DNA of 64,000 nt from Antarctobacter sediminis (GTDB taxonomy: Bacteria; Pseudomonadota; Alphaproteobacteria; Rhodobacterales; Rhodobacteraceae): positions 1,116,001 through 1,180,000 of the forward strand of contig NZ_JAHUZG010000002.1 of NCBI RefSeq assembly GCF_019218285.1, read 5' to 3'. The notes under the pieces are model-generated. The model did no database searches and was not told the origin of the DNA. It saw only the letters and a program-made list of their open reading frames with translations. The stretch's first letter is position 1; each line of letters starts with the position of its first letter. Shown piece by piece: positions 34,609 to 43,838 of this stretch. The translations under genes were made by a program, and so were the position numbers.

Positions 34609-35232
34609 TCAGAGATCCTTCAGCACCGCCGGAACACCTTTCAGCGTGACGATCCGCGAGCCAAGCCGCTGTGCTTCGGCCATGACATGCGTCACCAGCA
34701 CGGTCGCCACGTTGCGATCCCCCCGCAGCCGTTCGAACAGGGCCATCATCTCGTCCACCAAAGCCGGATCGAGCGAGACAAAGGGTTCGTCCATCAACAG
34801 CACATCCGGCGCCACCGCAAAGGCGCGGGCCAAGGACAGGCGGCGCTGCTGGCCCAGCGACAACTGGCCGGGAAACCGCGCGCCCAGACCGCCCAGACCG
34901 ACCTCATCCAGCGCCCAGTCCGCCGCATCGCGCGAGATTCCGGTGGTCAGGCACAGGTTCTGGCGCAGGTCACGCCAAGGCAACAGCGTGGGTTCCTGAA
35001 AAACCATCGACCGGCGGCCCGGCACGGTCAGCGTGCCGTCAAAGCCGGTCTCCAGCCCCGCCAGCACGCGCAGCAGGGAAGTTTTGCCAATGCCCGAGGG
35101 GCCGGTGATGACCAGTGTTTCGCCCGCATGCAGGTCCAGCGCGACTTCGCCCAGCACCGGCTTGCCGTCAAAGGCCAGTCCATCCAGCCGCAAGGAAAGG
35201 ACCGGCGCAGAGCCGTGCTCTGCACCGGTCAT
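34609..35232 (-). CDS. ABC transporter ATPase, SsuB/TauB type
   Basis: 207 residues, somewhat short. Walker A GPSGIGKTS, Q-loop VFQEPTLLPW, signature LSLGQQRR, Walker B VLLMDEPFVSLD and switch His in VTHVMAEA. VFQEPTLLPW is typical of nitrate/sulfonate/taurine type ATPases. It follows the binding protein by 21 bp in the same direction. Its permease partner is probably the gene at 19718, there being no permease here. Confidence 0.88.
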   Translation of the reverse strand: MTGAEHGSAPVLSLRLDGLAFDGKPVLGEVALDLHAGETLVITGPSGIGKTSLLRVLAGLETGFDGTLTVPGRRSMVFQEPTLLPWRDLRQNLCLTTGISRDAADWALDEVGLGGLGARFPGQLSLGQQRRLSLARAFAVAPDVLLMDEPFVSLDPALVDEMMALFERLRGDRNVATVLVTHVMAEAQRLGSRIVTLKGVPAVLKDL

Positions 35233-35253
35233 CCCGGAAGGCCTCCGGTCGGG

Positions 35254-36228
35254 TCAGCTGCCGGGCTGAACAAACAGACCCTCGGGGAGAGCGGTGGCCT
35301 TGCCAAGGAGTTCCTCGCCGCCGAAATCCGCCATCAGGCGCAACATGCGGTCGGCGGCCTCTTCGTCCACGGGACCGGGCGCGGGGATGCCGGCGCGAAA
35401 CCCGGCCTTGAGCGCCGCGAATTGTGCATCGGTTTTGGCATTCATGCGCGGCCTCAGACGATCCCATTCGGCGTCATCGGCGGCCAGCAGATCCTTCGCC
35501 GCGCGCGAAGCCGCGGCCAGTCCGTGGACCAGCTCGGGATTGTCGCGCAGGGTCTCTCCTCGCATGACATAGCCCAAGAGCGGTGTTTCCGGGTCAAGGC
35601 CCAGCGCCTGCGCGGCATCGCTGACGTCGATCAGCTTGCGCATGCCTCCGGCCTCCATCTTGGCCATGAAGTGCCAGAAATTGATCGCCCCGTCCAGATC
35701 GCCCGACAGGCCGGTCTTGAAGATCAGCGGCGGCGCGCCAAAAACCTGTTCCGTTTCATCCGCAAGGTCGAACCCGTCCTGTTGCAGCGTGTAGGCGCGC
35801 AGGATCAGCCAGCTTTTGTCCAGAGGACCACCGGCGATGCCAATCTTGCCGCCTTTCAGGTCCGCAAGGCTTTGCGCGGGACTGTCGCCCGGCACCATGA
35901 CGCCGCCCACGGCCTTGGAATAGGGGATAAAGACATAGTCCTTGCCCGCCGCGCGCTGACGCGCCACCCAAAGCCAGTCGGATACGATCACATCGGCCTG
36001 CCCGCCCTGAAAGGCGACCTGCGCGGCCGATCCGCCCGCGACACCCTGCACCTGTAGATCAAACCCGTTTGCGGTATCGAAGCCATTGTGCTGGATGCTG
36101 TCGAGTTCCCAGTTCACCGTGCCGAATTTCAGCACGGCGGCGCGCAGCACGGGCGTGTCCGCCATCGCGCTGACGGCCGTCAGGCCCAGCGCCAGCGCGG
36201 CGCCGGTCAGTCTGGTGAAAATGGTCAT
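35254..36228 (-). CDS. SsuA/NMT1-type periplasmic binding protein
   Basis: 324 residues, exported (MTIFTRLTGAALALGLTAVS). It has the NMT1/SsuA-like fold: LKFGTVNWELDSIQHNG, then FQGGQADVIVSDW and GGKIGIAGGPLDKSW. Homologous systems import sulfonates, nitrate, pyrimidine precursors or other small organic compounds. Position next to cytochrome c and xoxF suggests a solute linked with methanol oxidation, for example a cofactor or a metal chelate, but this is speculation. Divergent from the cytochrome gene with a shared operator-like site at 36276. Confidence 0.88.
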   Translation of the reverse strand: MTIFTRLTGAALALGLTAVSAMADTPVLRAAVLKFGTVNWELDSIQHNGFDTANGFDLQVQGVAGGSAAQVAFQGGQADVIVSDWLWVARQRAAGKDYVFIPYSKAVGGVMVPGDSPAQSLADLKGGKIGIAGGPLDKSWLILRAYTLQQDGFDLADETEQVFGAPPLIFKTGLSGDLDGAINFWHFMAKMEAGGMRKLIDVSDAAQALGLDPETPLLGYVMRGETLRDNPELVHGLAAASRAAKDLLAADDAEWDRLRPRMNAKTDAQFAALKAGFRAGIPAPGPVDEEAADRMLRLMADFGGEELLGKATALPEGLFVQPGS

Positions 36229-36275
36229 GAGCTCCTCCCTCAGTGTCCATGATCTTTATCAATTCGCGCCCTCGC

Positions 36276-36291
36276 CGGAATACGACCAAAG
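36276..36291. promoter_or_regulatory. TACGACC-type operator candidate, cytochrome c/binding-protein promoter
   Basis: GGAATACGACCAAAGC; the core TACGACCA at 36281-36288 is 82 bp before the cytochrome start. The reverse reading (GGTCGTATTCCGGCG) matches 13 of 15 bases at 29815-29829, and both lie about 60 bp before a substrate-binding protein start in that orientation. Confidence 0.5.
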
Positions 36292-36369
36292 CAGCGGGTG
36301 GCTTTTGTCCGCCAAAGGCAGAGGATGCCCGCGGGACCAGGGAATCGCGCGCCTTTCTGGAGACCACAG

Positions 36370-36771
36370 ATGAAGACCGCCTATTTCCTCGCCGCCGCCC
36401 TGATTGCCGGACCGGCCTGTGCGGATACGTTCGACGATATCAAGATCACCGCGGGCAAGGCGCTGTTCGACAGCGAATGCCGTCGCTGTCACGCGGTCGA
36501 TGCCGACCACGCCTCTTACGGGCCGCCACTGGAAAACGTGATCGGCCGCGCGGCGGGCAGCTATGAAGGCTATGACTATTCCATCGCTCTCGAAGCCTCT
36601 GGCATCGTCTGGACCCCGGCGGCCCTGCGCGCATGGATGGAAGACAACGACGGTTTCATGCCCGGCACCAAGATGCGCCACGTCGGCATCGAGGACCGCA
36701 CCGTGCAGGATTTCATCCTCGCCTACCTTGGCAGCATCACAACGCAGGACAACAGCGCGATTTCGGATTGA
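36370..36771 (+). CDS. Small c2-type cytochrome c beside xoxF
   Basis: 133 residues with a signal peptide (MKTAYFLAAALIAGPACA). Class I fold: haem site CRRCH at about residue 40, GRAAGSYEGYDYS, and the Met ligand in PGTKMRHVG. It is like cytochrome c2/c550 rather than the larger XoxG/cytochrome cL, yet it is the cytochrome closest to xoxF and the probable electron acceptor. It ends at a strong terminator, so xoxF has its own promoter. Confidence 0.85.
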   Translation: MKTAYFLAAALIAGPACADTFDDIKITAGKALFDSECRRCHAVDADHASYGPPLENVIGRAAGSYEGYDYSIALEASGIVWTPAALRAWMEDNDGFMPGTKMRHVGIEDRTVQDFILAYLGSITTQDNSAISD

Positions 36772-36797
36772 TCCGCCGACCGGCTCCGGCAGGCAAA

Positions 36798-36824
36798 GGG
36801 CGGCCCGCACAGGCCGCCCTTTTT
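36798..36824 (+). terminator. Terminator of the cytochrome c gene
   Basis: GGGCGGCC/GGCCGCCC with a six-base loop, followed by five T. Confidence 0.9.
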
Positions 36825-36903
36825 CGCGCAAGGATGCGCCAAGCGGGTTTGGACGATTCCGCGCGCGATTCATGGTTCCGGGTCCTTGTCAACCGCCGCG
36901 CAG

Positions 36904-36925
36904 TCTTACGACCATTGTGTAATAC
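36904..36925 (+). promoter_or_regulatory. TACGACC-type operator candidate upstream of xoxF
   Basis: The core TACGACCA (36907-36914) is followed by TTGTGTAATAC and lies 102 bp before the xoxF ATG, 80 bp after the preceding terminator. It has the same orientation to its gene as the sites before the SoxYZ-like, permease, pedF and cytochrome genes. Confidence 0.5.
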
Positions 36926-37015
36926 CTTGCTGCCCGGCTTCTCTGAATACTGGTCTCGGCGCCCGGGAGGGGCGCGTGAATCCACGTCGCCTGGGCGATG
37001 AAGGGAGGGAACCTC

Positions 37016-38782
37016 ATGAACCGATTCATTCTGGCAGCCGCTGCCAGCATTCTGCTGGCGGGCACCGCCGCCAAAGCAGACGTGACCGAAGCCGACCTGG
37101 CCGATGACCAGACCATCACGACGCAGGTCGTGACCAACGGCATGGGCCGTCACTTGCAGCGGTACAGCCCGCTGGAAACCCTGAACAAGGACAACGTGAA
37201 ATTCCTGCAAGCCGCTTGGGCCTTCAGCTTTGGCGGTGAAAAGCAGCGCGGACAAGAAGCGCAGCCGATCATCTATGACGGCGTGATGTATGTCACCGGC
37301 TCGTATTCGCGCCTTTATGCCATCGACGTGCTGACCGGCGAAGAACTGTGGCAGTACGACGCCCGCCTGCCCGAAGGCATCCTGCCCTGCTGTGACGTCA
37401 TCAACCGTGGCGCCGCGATCTATGGCGACATGATCATCTTTGGCACGCTGGACGCGCGCATCGTGGCGCTGAACAAGGATACCGGCAAGGTGGTCTGGCG
37501 TGACAAGATCGCCGACTACAAGGCGGGCTATTCCTATACCGCCGCGCCGCTGATCGTGGACGGCAAGGTGATCACCGGCAACTCGGGCGGTGAATTCGGC
37601 ATCGTGGGCACCGTTCAGGCGCGCGACGTGATGACCGGCGATCTGGTCTGGGAACGCCCCGTGATCGAAGGCCACATGGGTATGCTGAACGGCGAACCCT
37701 CGACCATGACCGGCACGCTGAACGCGACATGGCCGGGCGACATGTGGAAGACCGGCGGCGGCGCCACCTGGCTGGGCGGCTCTTATGACGCGCGCACCGA
37801 CACGCTGATCTTTGGCGCAGGCAACCCCGCCCCCTGGAACAGCTGGCTGCGTGACGCGGGTCAGGACAACACCGGCAAGGGCGACAACCTCTACGCCGCC
37901 AGCCGTATCGGCATCGACCCGGCCACCGGCGAGATCAAGTGGCACTTCCAGACCACCCCGCGCGAAGGCTGGGACTATGACGGCGTGAACGAAGTGGTCG
38001 CCTACAACGACCGCGACGGCAACATGCGCCTCGCCACCGCCGACCGGAACGGCTTTTTCTACGTTCTGGACGCCGAGGACGGATCCTTCGTGCGTGGCGT
38101 GCCTTTCGTCAAGGACATCACCTGGGCATCGGGTCTGGACGAGAACGGCCGCCCGATCTTCAACGAGGACAACCGCCCCGGCGATCCCACCGCGGCCGCC
38201 GACGGCAAGAAGGGTGAAGTGATCTTTGCCTCGCCCTCCTTCCTGGGTGGCAAGAACTGGATGCCGATGGCCTTCAGCCAGAAGACCGGCAATTTCTACG
38301 TGCCCTCCAACGAATGGGGCATGGACATCTGGAACGAGCCGATCACCTACAAGAAGGGCGCCGCCTATCTTGGCGCGGGCTTTACCATCAAGCCCAACTA
38401 CGAAGACCACATCGGCTCGCTCAAGGCGATCGACCCGGACACCGGCGAGCTTGTCTGGGAATACAAGAACGACGCACCGCTTTGGGGCGGCGTCATGACC
38501 ACCGCAGGCGGCCTTGTCTTTACCGGCACCCCGGAGGGCAAGTTCATCGCGCTGGATGACGAAACCGGCGACGTCCTGTGGTCCTTTCAGACGGGTTCCG
38601 GCATCGTGGGCCAGCCCGTCACCTGGGAAATGGATGGCGAGCAGTATGTCTCGATCGTTTCCGGCTGGGGCGGCGCGGTTCCGCTCTGGGGTGGCGAGGT
38701 TGCCAAGAAGGTGAACTACCTCAACCAAGGTGGCACCGTCTGGACCTTCAAGCTGCCCAAGGAACTGGCCAGCATGCAGTGA
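37016..38782 (+). CDS. xoxF: Lanthanide-dependent methanol dehydrogenase
   Basis: Periplasmic PQQ enzyme oxidising methanol, and perhaps other alcohols or formaldehyde. 588 residues with a signal peptide. Eight-bladed quinoprotein propeller; the adjacent cysteines that form the PQQ-covering disulfide are Cys125-Cys126 (PCCDV). Metal and catalytic residues: Glu193 (GGEFG), Asn270 (GAGNP), and the motif WDYDG with catalytic Asp320 and the extra Asp322. That second Asp marks rare-earth dependent XoxF; calcium MxaF has Ala there. The start at 37016 follows GGGAGGG. Monocistronic between terminators. XoxG and XoxJ are not directly adjacent, unlike in many xoxFGJ operons. Confidence 0.95.
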   Translation: MNRFILAAAASILLAGTAAKADVTEADLADDQTITTQVVTNGMGRHLQRYSPLETLNKDNVKFLQAAWAFSFGGEKQRGQEAQPIIYDGVMYVTGSYSRLYAIDVLTGEELWQYDARLPEGILPCCDVINRGAAIYGDMIIFGTLDARIVALNKDTGKVVWRDKIADYKAGYSYTAAPLIVDGKVITGNSGGEFGIVGTVQARDVMTGDLVWERPVIEGHMGMLNGEPSTMTGTLNATWPGDMWKTGGGATWLGGSYDARTDTLIFGAGNPAPWNSWLRDAGQDNTGKGDNLYAASRIGIDPATGEIKWHFQTTPREGWDYDGVNEVVAYNDRDGNMRLATADRNGFFYVLDAEDGSFVRGVPFVKDITWASGLDENGRPIFNEDNRPGDPTAAADGKKGEVIFASPSFLGGKNWMPMAFSQKTGNFYVPSNEWGMDIWNEPITYKKGAAYLGAGFTIKPNYEDHIGSLKAIDPDTGELVWEYKNDAPLWGGVMTTAGGLVFTGTPEGKFIALDDETGDVLWSFQTGSGIVGQPVTWEMDGEQYVSIVSGWGGAVPLWGGEVAKKVNYLNQGGTVWTFKLPKELASMQ

Positions 38783-38807
38783 TCTTCATCACCTGAAAAG
38801 ACTCCGA

Positions 38808-38836
38808 GGGGCGCCCGCCGTGGCGCCCCTTTTTCT
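38808..38836 (+). terminator. Terminator of xoxF
   Basis: GGGGCGCC/GGCGCCCC around six bases, followed by TTTTTCTTT, 26 bp after the xoxF stop. Confidence 0.92.
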
Positions 38837-38973
38837 TTGCGCCGGGCCACCCGGGGCAAAGAGTGCCGGAACCGGAGGTATTCCCCACTTCACTCTGACC
38901 CGGCAATTCGTAACCTGCCCGCACTCACCTCCTCAGCTTTTTTCGCCACTCAGGACGTCCCGGAGTTTTTGTC

Positions 38974-39603
38974 ATGTCATTTCAAAATCAGGTTACAGGC
39001 CTTTTGTTCGGGGCCATCGCCGGTCTGATCGGCGGCTACCTCGGCTATCAGGTCGTCGACGGGCCATTCCTGGGGGCCACCGGCTCGGACGCTACGACAA
39101 GGACTCCGGTCTCGCCTCTGCATGTGCTGGCGGTTTCGGCGCCTTTCGTTGTCGTCATGATCGTTCTGGGGATCACACGGCTGGGCTATGATCTGATCTG
39201 GGCTCTGGCGGTCACACTGCTGACACCGGTGATCTATTTCGGAGCAATCCACCTTGCCGTCGAGATTTACGAGGTGACGTCCAAGATTCAGGAAAGCGAT
39301 GGCAACAACGGCCTGATCTTTTCCATGAGTGTGACCGGTGCGGTGGCGGCGGGGCTATTGGCGCTGCTTTCCAATCTTGTCGCGGCCCGCTTTGATGACT
39401 TGCTGCCCGGTATCGTTTTTCCGGCGCTTCTGTGCGGGGCCTTCAGCGGCCTTGGCATGTTGGGCAACACGGTGCCCGTGCTGTCCGCGATGATCCCCGA
39501 TTTCAACCTAATGACCGTGGGTTGGCAGGCCTGTTTCGTCTGGATGCTTGCGGCCCATGGCCCGGATCGCCGCCGCGTGACGGCCAAGTCTCTAAGACCT
39601 TAG
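38974..39603 (+). CDS. Membrane protein of unknown function
   Basis: 209 residues, not recognised. Five or six hydrophobic segments are visible: LLFGAIAGLIGGYLGY, VLAVSAPFVVVMIVLGI, LIWALAVTLLTPVIYFGA, FSMSVTGAVAAGLLALLSN, LLPGIVFPALLCGAFSGLG and a last one at VGWQACFVWMLAA. A CGGAG ribosome site lies ten bases upstream. It stands between the xoxF terminator and the regulator genes in the same direction; a part in signal sensing or in the quinoprotein system is possible but nothing shows it. Confidence 0.72.
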   Translation: MSFQNQVTGLLFGAIAGLIGGYLGYQVVDGPFLGATGSDATTRTPVSPLHVLAVSAPFVVVMIVLGITRLGYDLIWALAVTLLTPVIYFGAIHLAVEIYEVTSKIQESDGNNGLIFSMSVTGAVAAGLLALLSNLVAARFDDLLPGIVFPALLCGAFSGLGMLGNTVPVLSAMIPDFNLMTVGWQACFVWMLAAHGPDRRRVTAKSLRP

Positions 39604-39681
39604 CACAGGTGCCGTGGCTCTGGCGCTTTGCTACGATCAGGCGGTATACCAAGAGACGCGCGTTCATAGGGGAGGAGAACG

Positions 39682-40380
39682 TTGCCCGATACGGAGACCC
39701 AACGGCATTTCACCTCTGCGCTGATCGTCGACGATCATCCGCTGTTCTGTGACGCGCTGGCCATGACGCTCAAGACCGTCGCCGGAATCGAGGAAATCGA
39801 GACCGCAAGCCTGCTTGAGGATGCGCTGGACGCGCTGGGCGAAGGTGCCGAACCCGATGTCATCGTTCTGGATCTGAACCTGCCCGACGTGAACGGGCTG
39901 GACGGGCTGATCCGCCTGAAAACCGCCGCCGGGGGCATCCCCGTGGTTGTCGTTTCCTCCATGGCGGACAACCGCATGGTCAGTTCGGTGATGCGCGCCG
40001 GTGCGCGGGGTTTTGTCCCCAAACACAGCCAGCGCGGCGTCTTTCGACAAGCCTTTGACGCGCTGGCCCGCAACGAGGTCTTCCTGCCCGAAGGCTTTGT
40101 CGATGTGGGCGATGCGGAACAACCTACCGATGCGGGCGAAGACGCGGTGGCGCGGCTTTCGACGCTGACGAACCAGCAGGCGCGCATCCTGCAACTGATC
40201 TGCGAAGGCAAGCTGAACAAGCAGATCGCCTATGACCTGTCGATCGCCGAAACCACGGTCAAGGCGCATGTCACCGCCATCATGCGCAAATTGGGCGTGC
40301 AAAGCCGGACCCAGGCCGTGCTGATCGCCGGAGAGGCCAGTTTTTCCAGCCTCTTGCCAAAACAGGCGGACACTCCGTAA
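39682..40380 (+). CDS. NarL/FixJ-type response regulator
   Basis: 232 residues starting with TTG behind GGGGAGGAG. A receiver domain (VDDHPLFCDALAM, phosphorylated Asp64 in VIVLDLNLPDV, conserved Lys in GFVPKHS) is followed by a LuxR-type helix-turn-helix (LTNQQARILQLICEG, then NKQIAYDLSIAETTVKAHV). It is similar in build to the regulators AgmR/ExaE and FlhR of PQQ alcohol dehydrogenase systems and is followed by FIST and hybrid kinase genes, so it is the best candidate for controlling xoxF and for binding the TACGACC-type sites. Confidence 0.92.
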   Translation: MPDTETQRHFTSALIVDDHPLFCDALAMTLKTVAGIEEIETASLLEDALDALGEGAEPDVIVLDLNLPDVNGLDGLIRLKTAAGGIPVVVVSSMADNRMVSSVMRAGARGFVPKHSQRGVFRQAFDALARNEVFLPEGFVDVGDAEQPTDAGEDAVARLSTLTNQQARILQLICEGKLNKQIAYDLSIAETTVKAHVTAIMRKLGVQSRTQAVLIAGEASFSSLLPKQADTP

Positions 40381-40421
40381 TCTGTCGCGAATAACGACAG
40401 AACACATGGGGAGGAGACCCG

Positions 40422-41606
40422 ATGGACGGAGGACCCTCTCCGTCCGCGGGGGGCGTCGGATCCGATGCCGTTCTGCGGACTGCCTGCGTCGACAGCGACG
40501 CACCCGATCTGGTAGATCAACTTGTTCAGGCGCTGGGTGACGGTCCCTTTGCGCTGGTGCTGATCTTTTGCGGCCCGGCCACGTTGTTTCAGGACCTTGT
40601 GACCGGCGTGCAATCCCGGCTTGGTCCGGCTCCGGTCATGGCTTGCACGACTGCCGGCGAAATTGCCCCCGGCGCCGGTTACGTCGAAGACAAGGTGGTG
40701 GCCATGGCGCTGCCGCAACGGTGCTTTGAGGCGCAGGTCCTGCTGTTCAAGGATCTTGAGAACCTTCCCAGCAACGAACTGACCCAACAGACCATCCGCG
40801 CCCGCGCCGCTTTGTCGGAACGCGCCCCCGAAATGACGCAGGAATTTGCCTTTCTCATGGTGGACGGGCTTTCGATGCAGGAGGATCGTCTGGCTTCGGC
40901 CCTGACCGCCGGTTTGGGACCGACGCAACTGTTCGGAGGCTCGGCAGGTGATGGCGTGCGGTTCGAACACACTTTCGTCGCGTTGAACGGTGTCTGCCAC
41001 GAACAGGCCGCCGTGCTCGCCGTGGTGCGCAGCGCCTGCCGGTTGCGGGTCTTCAGCGTCAATCACTTCAAACCCACGGACCTGCGCATGGTGGTGACGC
41101 GGGCCGATCCCTCGCGCCGGCTGGTGCATGAGATCAACGCCGAACCGGCGGCGCGCGAACTGGGCCGCCTGTTGGGCAAGGATCCGCACCAGATCGACAC
41201 CTTCACCTTTGCCGACAGCCCCATGGTCGTCCGCCTGGGCGGGAGCCACCACGTCCGCGCAATCAAACGGGTGACCGAAGACGGCGGGTTAGAGTTCTTT
41301 TCGGCTATCGACGAAGGCCTTGTTCTGACACTGGCCGAGGCGGAACATATCGTCGATCACCTTGACGAACAGCTCAGCGCACTGGCCCGCGACCGCGCCC
41401 CCGAGGCGATCCTTGCCTGCGACTGTGTCCTGCGCCGCATCGAGGCCGAGAAACGCCAGCTCAAGCGCCCATTGGACGAGGTTCTGGCCCGTCACAACGT
41501 CACCGGATTTTCCACCTACGGCGAACAGGTCAACGGCATGCATGTCAATCAGACCATGACGGGAGTCGCCATCTACGCGCCGGAGTTTCCATGCAGGGAG
41601 ACATGA
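40422..41606 (+). CDS. FIST-domain sensor protein
   Basis: 394 residues with the FIST N domain (about residues 30-225; motifs ACTTAGEIAPGAGY, LFGGSAGDG) and FIST C domain (about 235-375, ending FSTYGEQVNG). FIST proteins are thought to bind small ligands and to pass a signal to a kinase. No signal peptide, so cytoplasmic. Its end overlaps the start of the hybrid kinase by 16 bases, which strongly suggests that the two work together. Confidence 0.92.
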   Translation: MDGGPSPSAGGVGSDAVLRTACVDSDAPDLVDQLVQALGDGPFALVLIFCGPATLFQDLVTGVQSRLGPAPVMACTTAGEIAPGAGYVEDKVVAMALPQRCFEAQVLLFKDLENLPSNELTQQTIRARAALSERAPEMTQEFAFLMVDGLSMQEDRLASALTAGLGPTQLFGGSAGDGVRFEHTFVALNGVCHEQAAVLAVVRSACRLRVFSVNHFKPTDLRMVVTRADPSRRLVHEINAEPAARELGRLLGKDPHQIDTFTFADSPMVVRLGGSHHVRAIKRVTEDGGLEFFSAIDEGLVLTLAEAEHIVDHLDEQLSALARDRAPEAILACDCVLRRIEAEKRQLKRPLDEVLARHNVTGFSTYGEQVNGMHVNQTMTGVAIYAPEFPCRET

Positions 41607-43825
41607 CCCATTTCCTTGTCGACCCCTCTGATCCGGTCGAACGCCAGAAGGAAAAACTGCTGAAAATCAGCGAGGCGCTGATGCGTCGGGTCGAACAGGC
41701 CACGGATCAATCCGGCGCCGCCTATGCGCAATTCGAACGCGCCGCCATGCTGGAAGATCAGGTCAGGCAGCGAACCCGCGATCTGGAATACACGCTGGAC
41801 CTTCTGAACCAGTCGAACGCAGCGCTGGCCCGCGCCAAGCACGAGGCCGAAGACGCCCGAAAAAACCTCGCCAACGCAATCGAGGCAGTGCAAGAGGGGT
41901 TTGCCCTTTTCGACAGCACCGATCGACTGGTGATGTGGAACAGCCGTTTCAGCCTTGCATTGCATGACGTTCAGCCCCGCCTTGCCGAAGGGCTGCCCTT
42001 TGCCGATTACGTCAATGCCGTCAGCCAAAGCCGGTTCCTGCAACTGCCCGAAACCGTCAGCCCGGCGCAATGGGCCGAACAACGGCTCAAGCGCCACAAG
42101 GACCGGCACGCCATCTTCAACGTCCGGCTGATCTGGGACCGCTGGTTGCAGGTGAGCGAATACCGCACCCCGGACGGTGGCACCGTGGTCCTGCAAACCG
42201 ACGTGACCGACATCATGCGGCTGGAACGACAGGAACGCGGCAAGCTGCTGGACAGCCAGGCCCGGATGCTGCGCGCGACGCTGGATCACCTGAACCAAGG
42301 CGTCTGCATCTTTGACCCCGAGGCGCGGTTGGTCGGCTGGAACGACAAGATCAGCGAACTGCTGCAACTTCCAGTGTCGACGCTGCGACTTGGGGCCAAT
42401 TTCGACCGGTTGATCGAACAGCTGGAGACCCGGTTCGATGCCGACGTCGTGACCGCCGAAGAATTGCGCAACTGGGCGCATCAGGAACGGGGCCGCGCCC
42501 CGATGCGGTTCGAGATCCGCGCCCAATCGGACATCACGCTGGACGTCTTTGCACAGGAAATGCCCGACCGCGGGTTCGTAATCTCATTCACCGATGTTTC
42601 GGTCGAACGTCAGGCGGCCCGCGCTTTGGCAGAGGCAAACGAACTTCTGGAACGGCGGGTGATGGAACGCACGCTGGAACTTGAGGATGCGCTGGTCACG
42701 GCAGAGCGCGCCAATGCCTCGAAATCGCGCTTCGTGGCGGCGGCAAGTCACGATCTGCTGCAACCTTTGTCCGCGGCCAAACTGTATATTTCCGGCATCG
42801 CCGAAAGCGAGGAGGACACGGAAACCGTCCAATCCGCGACCAAGGCGCTTAGTGCGATGGACAGCGTCGAAAAGATCATCGACGCACTGCTGGACATCTC
42901 CAAGCTTGATTCCGGCGCGGCCAGCCTAGACATCACCGCCGTGTCGGTCAGCCAGTTGTTGCATCGGTTGCAGGATGAATTCGCCCCGCTTGCCGCGCTG
43001 AAGGGTCTGGATCTGCGCGTCGTCCCGGCTTCGGGCAGCGTTGCCAGCGACCCGGGGTTCCTGCGGCGGATCCTGCAAAACCTGATCGCGAACGCCGTCC
43101 GCTATACCCGGACCGGCAAGGTCCTTGTGGGGGCAAGGCGACAGGGCAACAGCATCCGGTTCGAGGTCTGGGACACCGGCCCCGGCATTGCCGAATCCGA
43201 TCAGGAACGGATTTTCCGCGAATTCGAACGTCTGGACAGCAAGAGCAGCGTGAACGAAGGGCTGGGCCTTGGGCTGGCCATCGTGGAACGCGCCTGCGCC
43301 CAATTGCGCCATCCCCTTGGGGTCACTTCAGAACTGGGTCGCGGCACGCGGTTCTTCTTTAGCGCGCAGCGGGTCAGCGGTCCGAACGAAATGCCGGTGC
43401 CCAAGAAATCGCCCGTTGCACGGCAACGCCTGCGGGACAGTGGCCTGATCGTCCTTCTGGTCGAAAACGACGATGACCTGCGCCGCGCCCTTGGCCTGTT
43501 GATCGAACGCTGGGGCGGCAGCGTTCTGGACGCAGGCAGCGGCGAAGAGGCCCGCGCCCTGCTGCATGACATCGGCATCCTGCCTGACGCGCTTTTGTCA
43601 GATTACCACTTGGGCGAGGGCATGGACGGGCTGGCCCTGGTGCGGCAGTTGCGGGCCCGCGACGGAACGCTGCCCGCCCGGATCATGTCAGCCGACCGAT
43701 CGACCGAATTGCGCCAGCTTTGTGACGCGGCGCAGGCGGGCCTGCTGACAAAACCGATCAACACAGAAGAACTGGAGGCCTTTTTGTATTCGGCCACCAT
43801 GCGCGGGACGCTGACCGCGCCCTAG
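41591..43825 (+). CDS. Hybrid sensor histidine kinase (NahK/ErcS' type)
   Basis: 744 residues, no membrane segment. The order is: N-terminal coiled coil (to about residue 90), PAS (about 95-210), PAS (about 220-340), a short coiled coil, HisKA with His387 in AAASHDLLQPLSAAKLY, HATPase (N-box ILQNLIANAVRYT, G1 DTGPGI, G2 GLGLGLAI), and a C-terminal receiver with Asp671 in LLSDYHLGEGMDG. This architecture matches NahK/ErcS'-type kinases, which in pseudomonads act with FIST proteins in control of PQQ ethanol oxidation. It overlaps the FIST gene by 16 bases. Confidence 0.93.
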   Translation: MQGDMTHFLVDPSDPVERQKEKLLKISEALMRRVEQATDQSGAAYAQFERAAMLEDQVRQRTRDLEYTLDLLNQSNAALARAKHEAEDARKNLANAIEAVQEGFALFDSTDRLVMWNSRFSLALHDVQPRLAEGLPFADYVNAVSQSRFLQLPETVSPAQWAEQRLKRHKDRHAIFNVRLIWDRWLQVSEYRTPDGGTVVLQTDVTDIMRLERQERGKLLDSQARMLRATLDHLNQGVCIFDPEARLVGWNDKISELLQLPVSTLRLGANFDRLIEQLETRFDADVVTAEELRNWAHQERGRAPMRFEIRAQSDITLDVFAQEMPDRGFVISFTDVSVERQAARALAEANELLERRVMERTLELEDALVTAERANASKSRFVAAASHDLLQPLSAAKLYISGIAESEEDTETVQSATKALSAMDSVEKIIDALLDISKLDSGAASLDITAVSVSQLLHRLQDEFAPLAALKGLDLRVVPASGSVASDPGFLRRILQNLIANAVRYTRTGKVLVGARRQGNSIRFEVWDTGPGIAESDQERIFREFERLDSKSSVNEGLGLGLAIVERACAQLRHPLGVTSELGRGTRFFFSAQRVSGPNEMPVPKKSPVARQRLRDSGLIVLLVENDDDLRRALGLLIERWGGSVLDAGSGEEARALLHDIGILPDALLSDYHLGEGMDGLALVRQLRARDGTLPARIMSADRSTELRQLCDAAQAGLLTKPINTEELEAFLYSATMRGTLTAP

Positions 43826-43838
43826 CACGAGGGTCGAG

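Noticed and set aside
37016-38782. Calcium-type methanol dehydrogenase MxaF
   Set aside because: WDYDG has the additional Asp typical for rare-earth XoxF, and there is no small-subunit gene mxaI.
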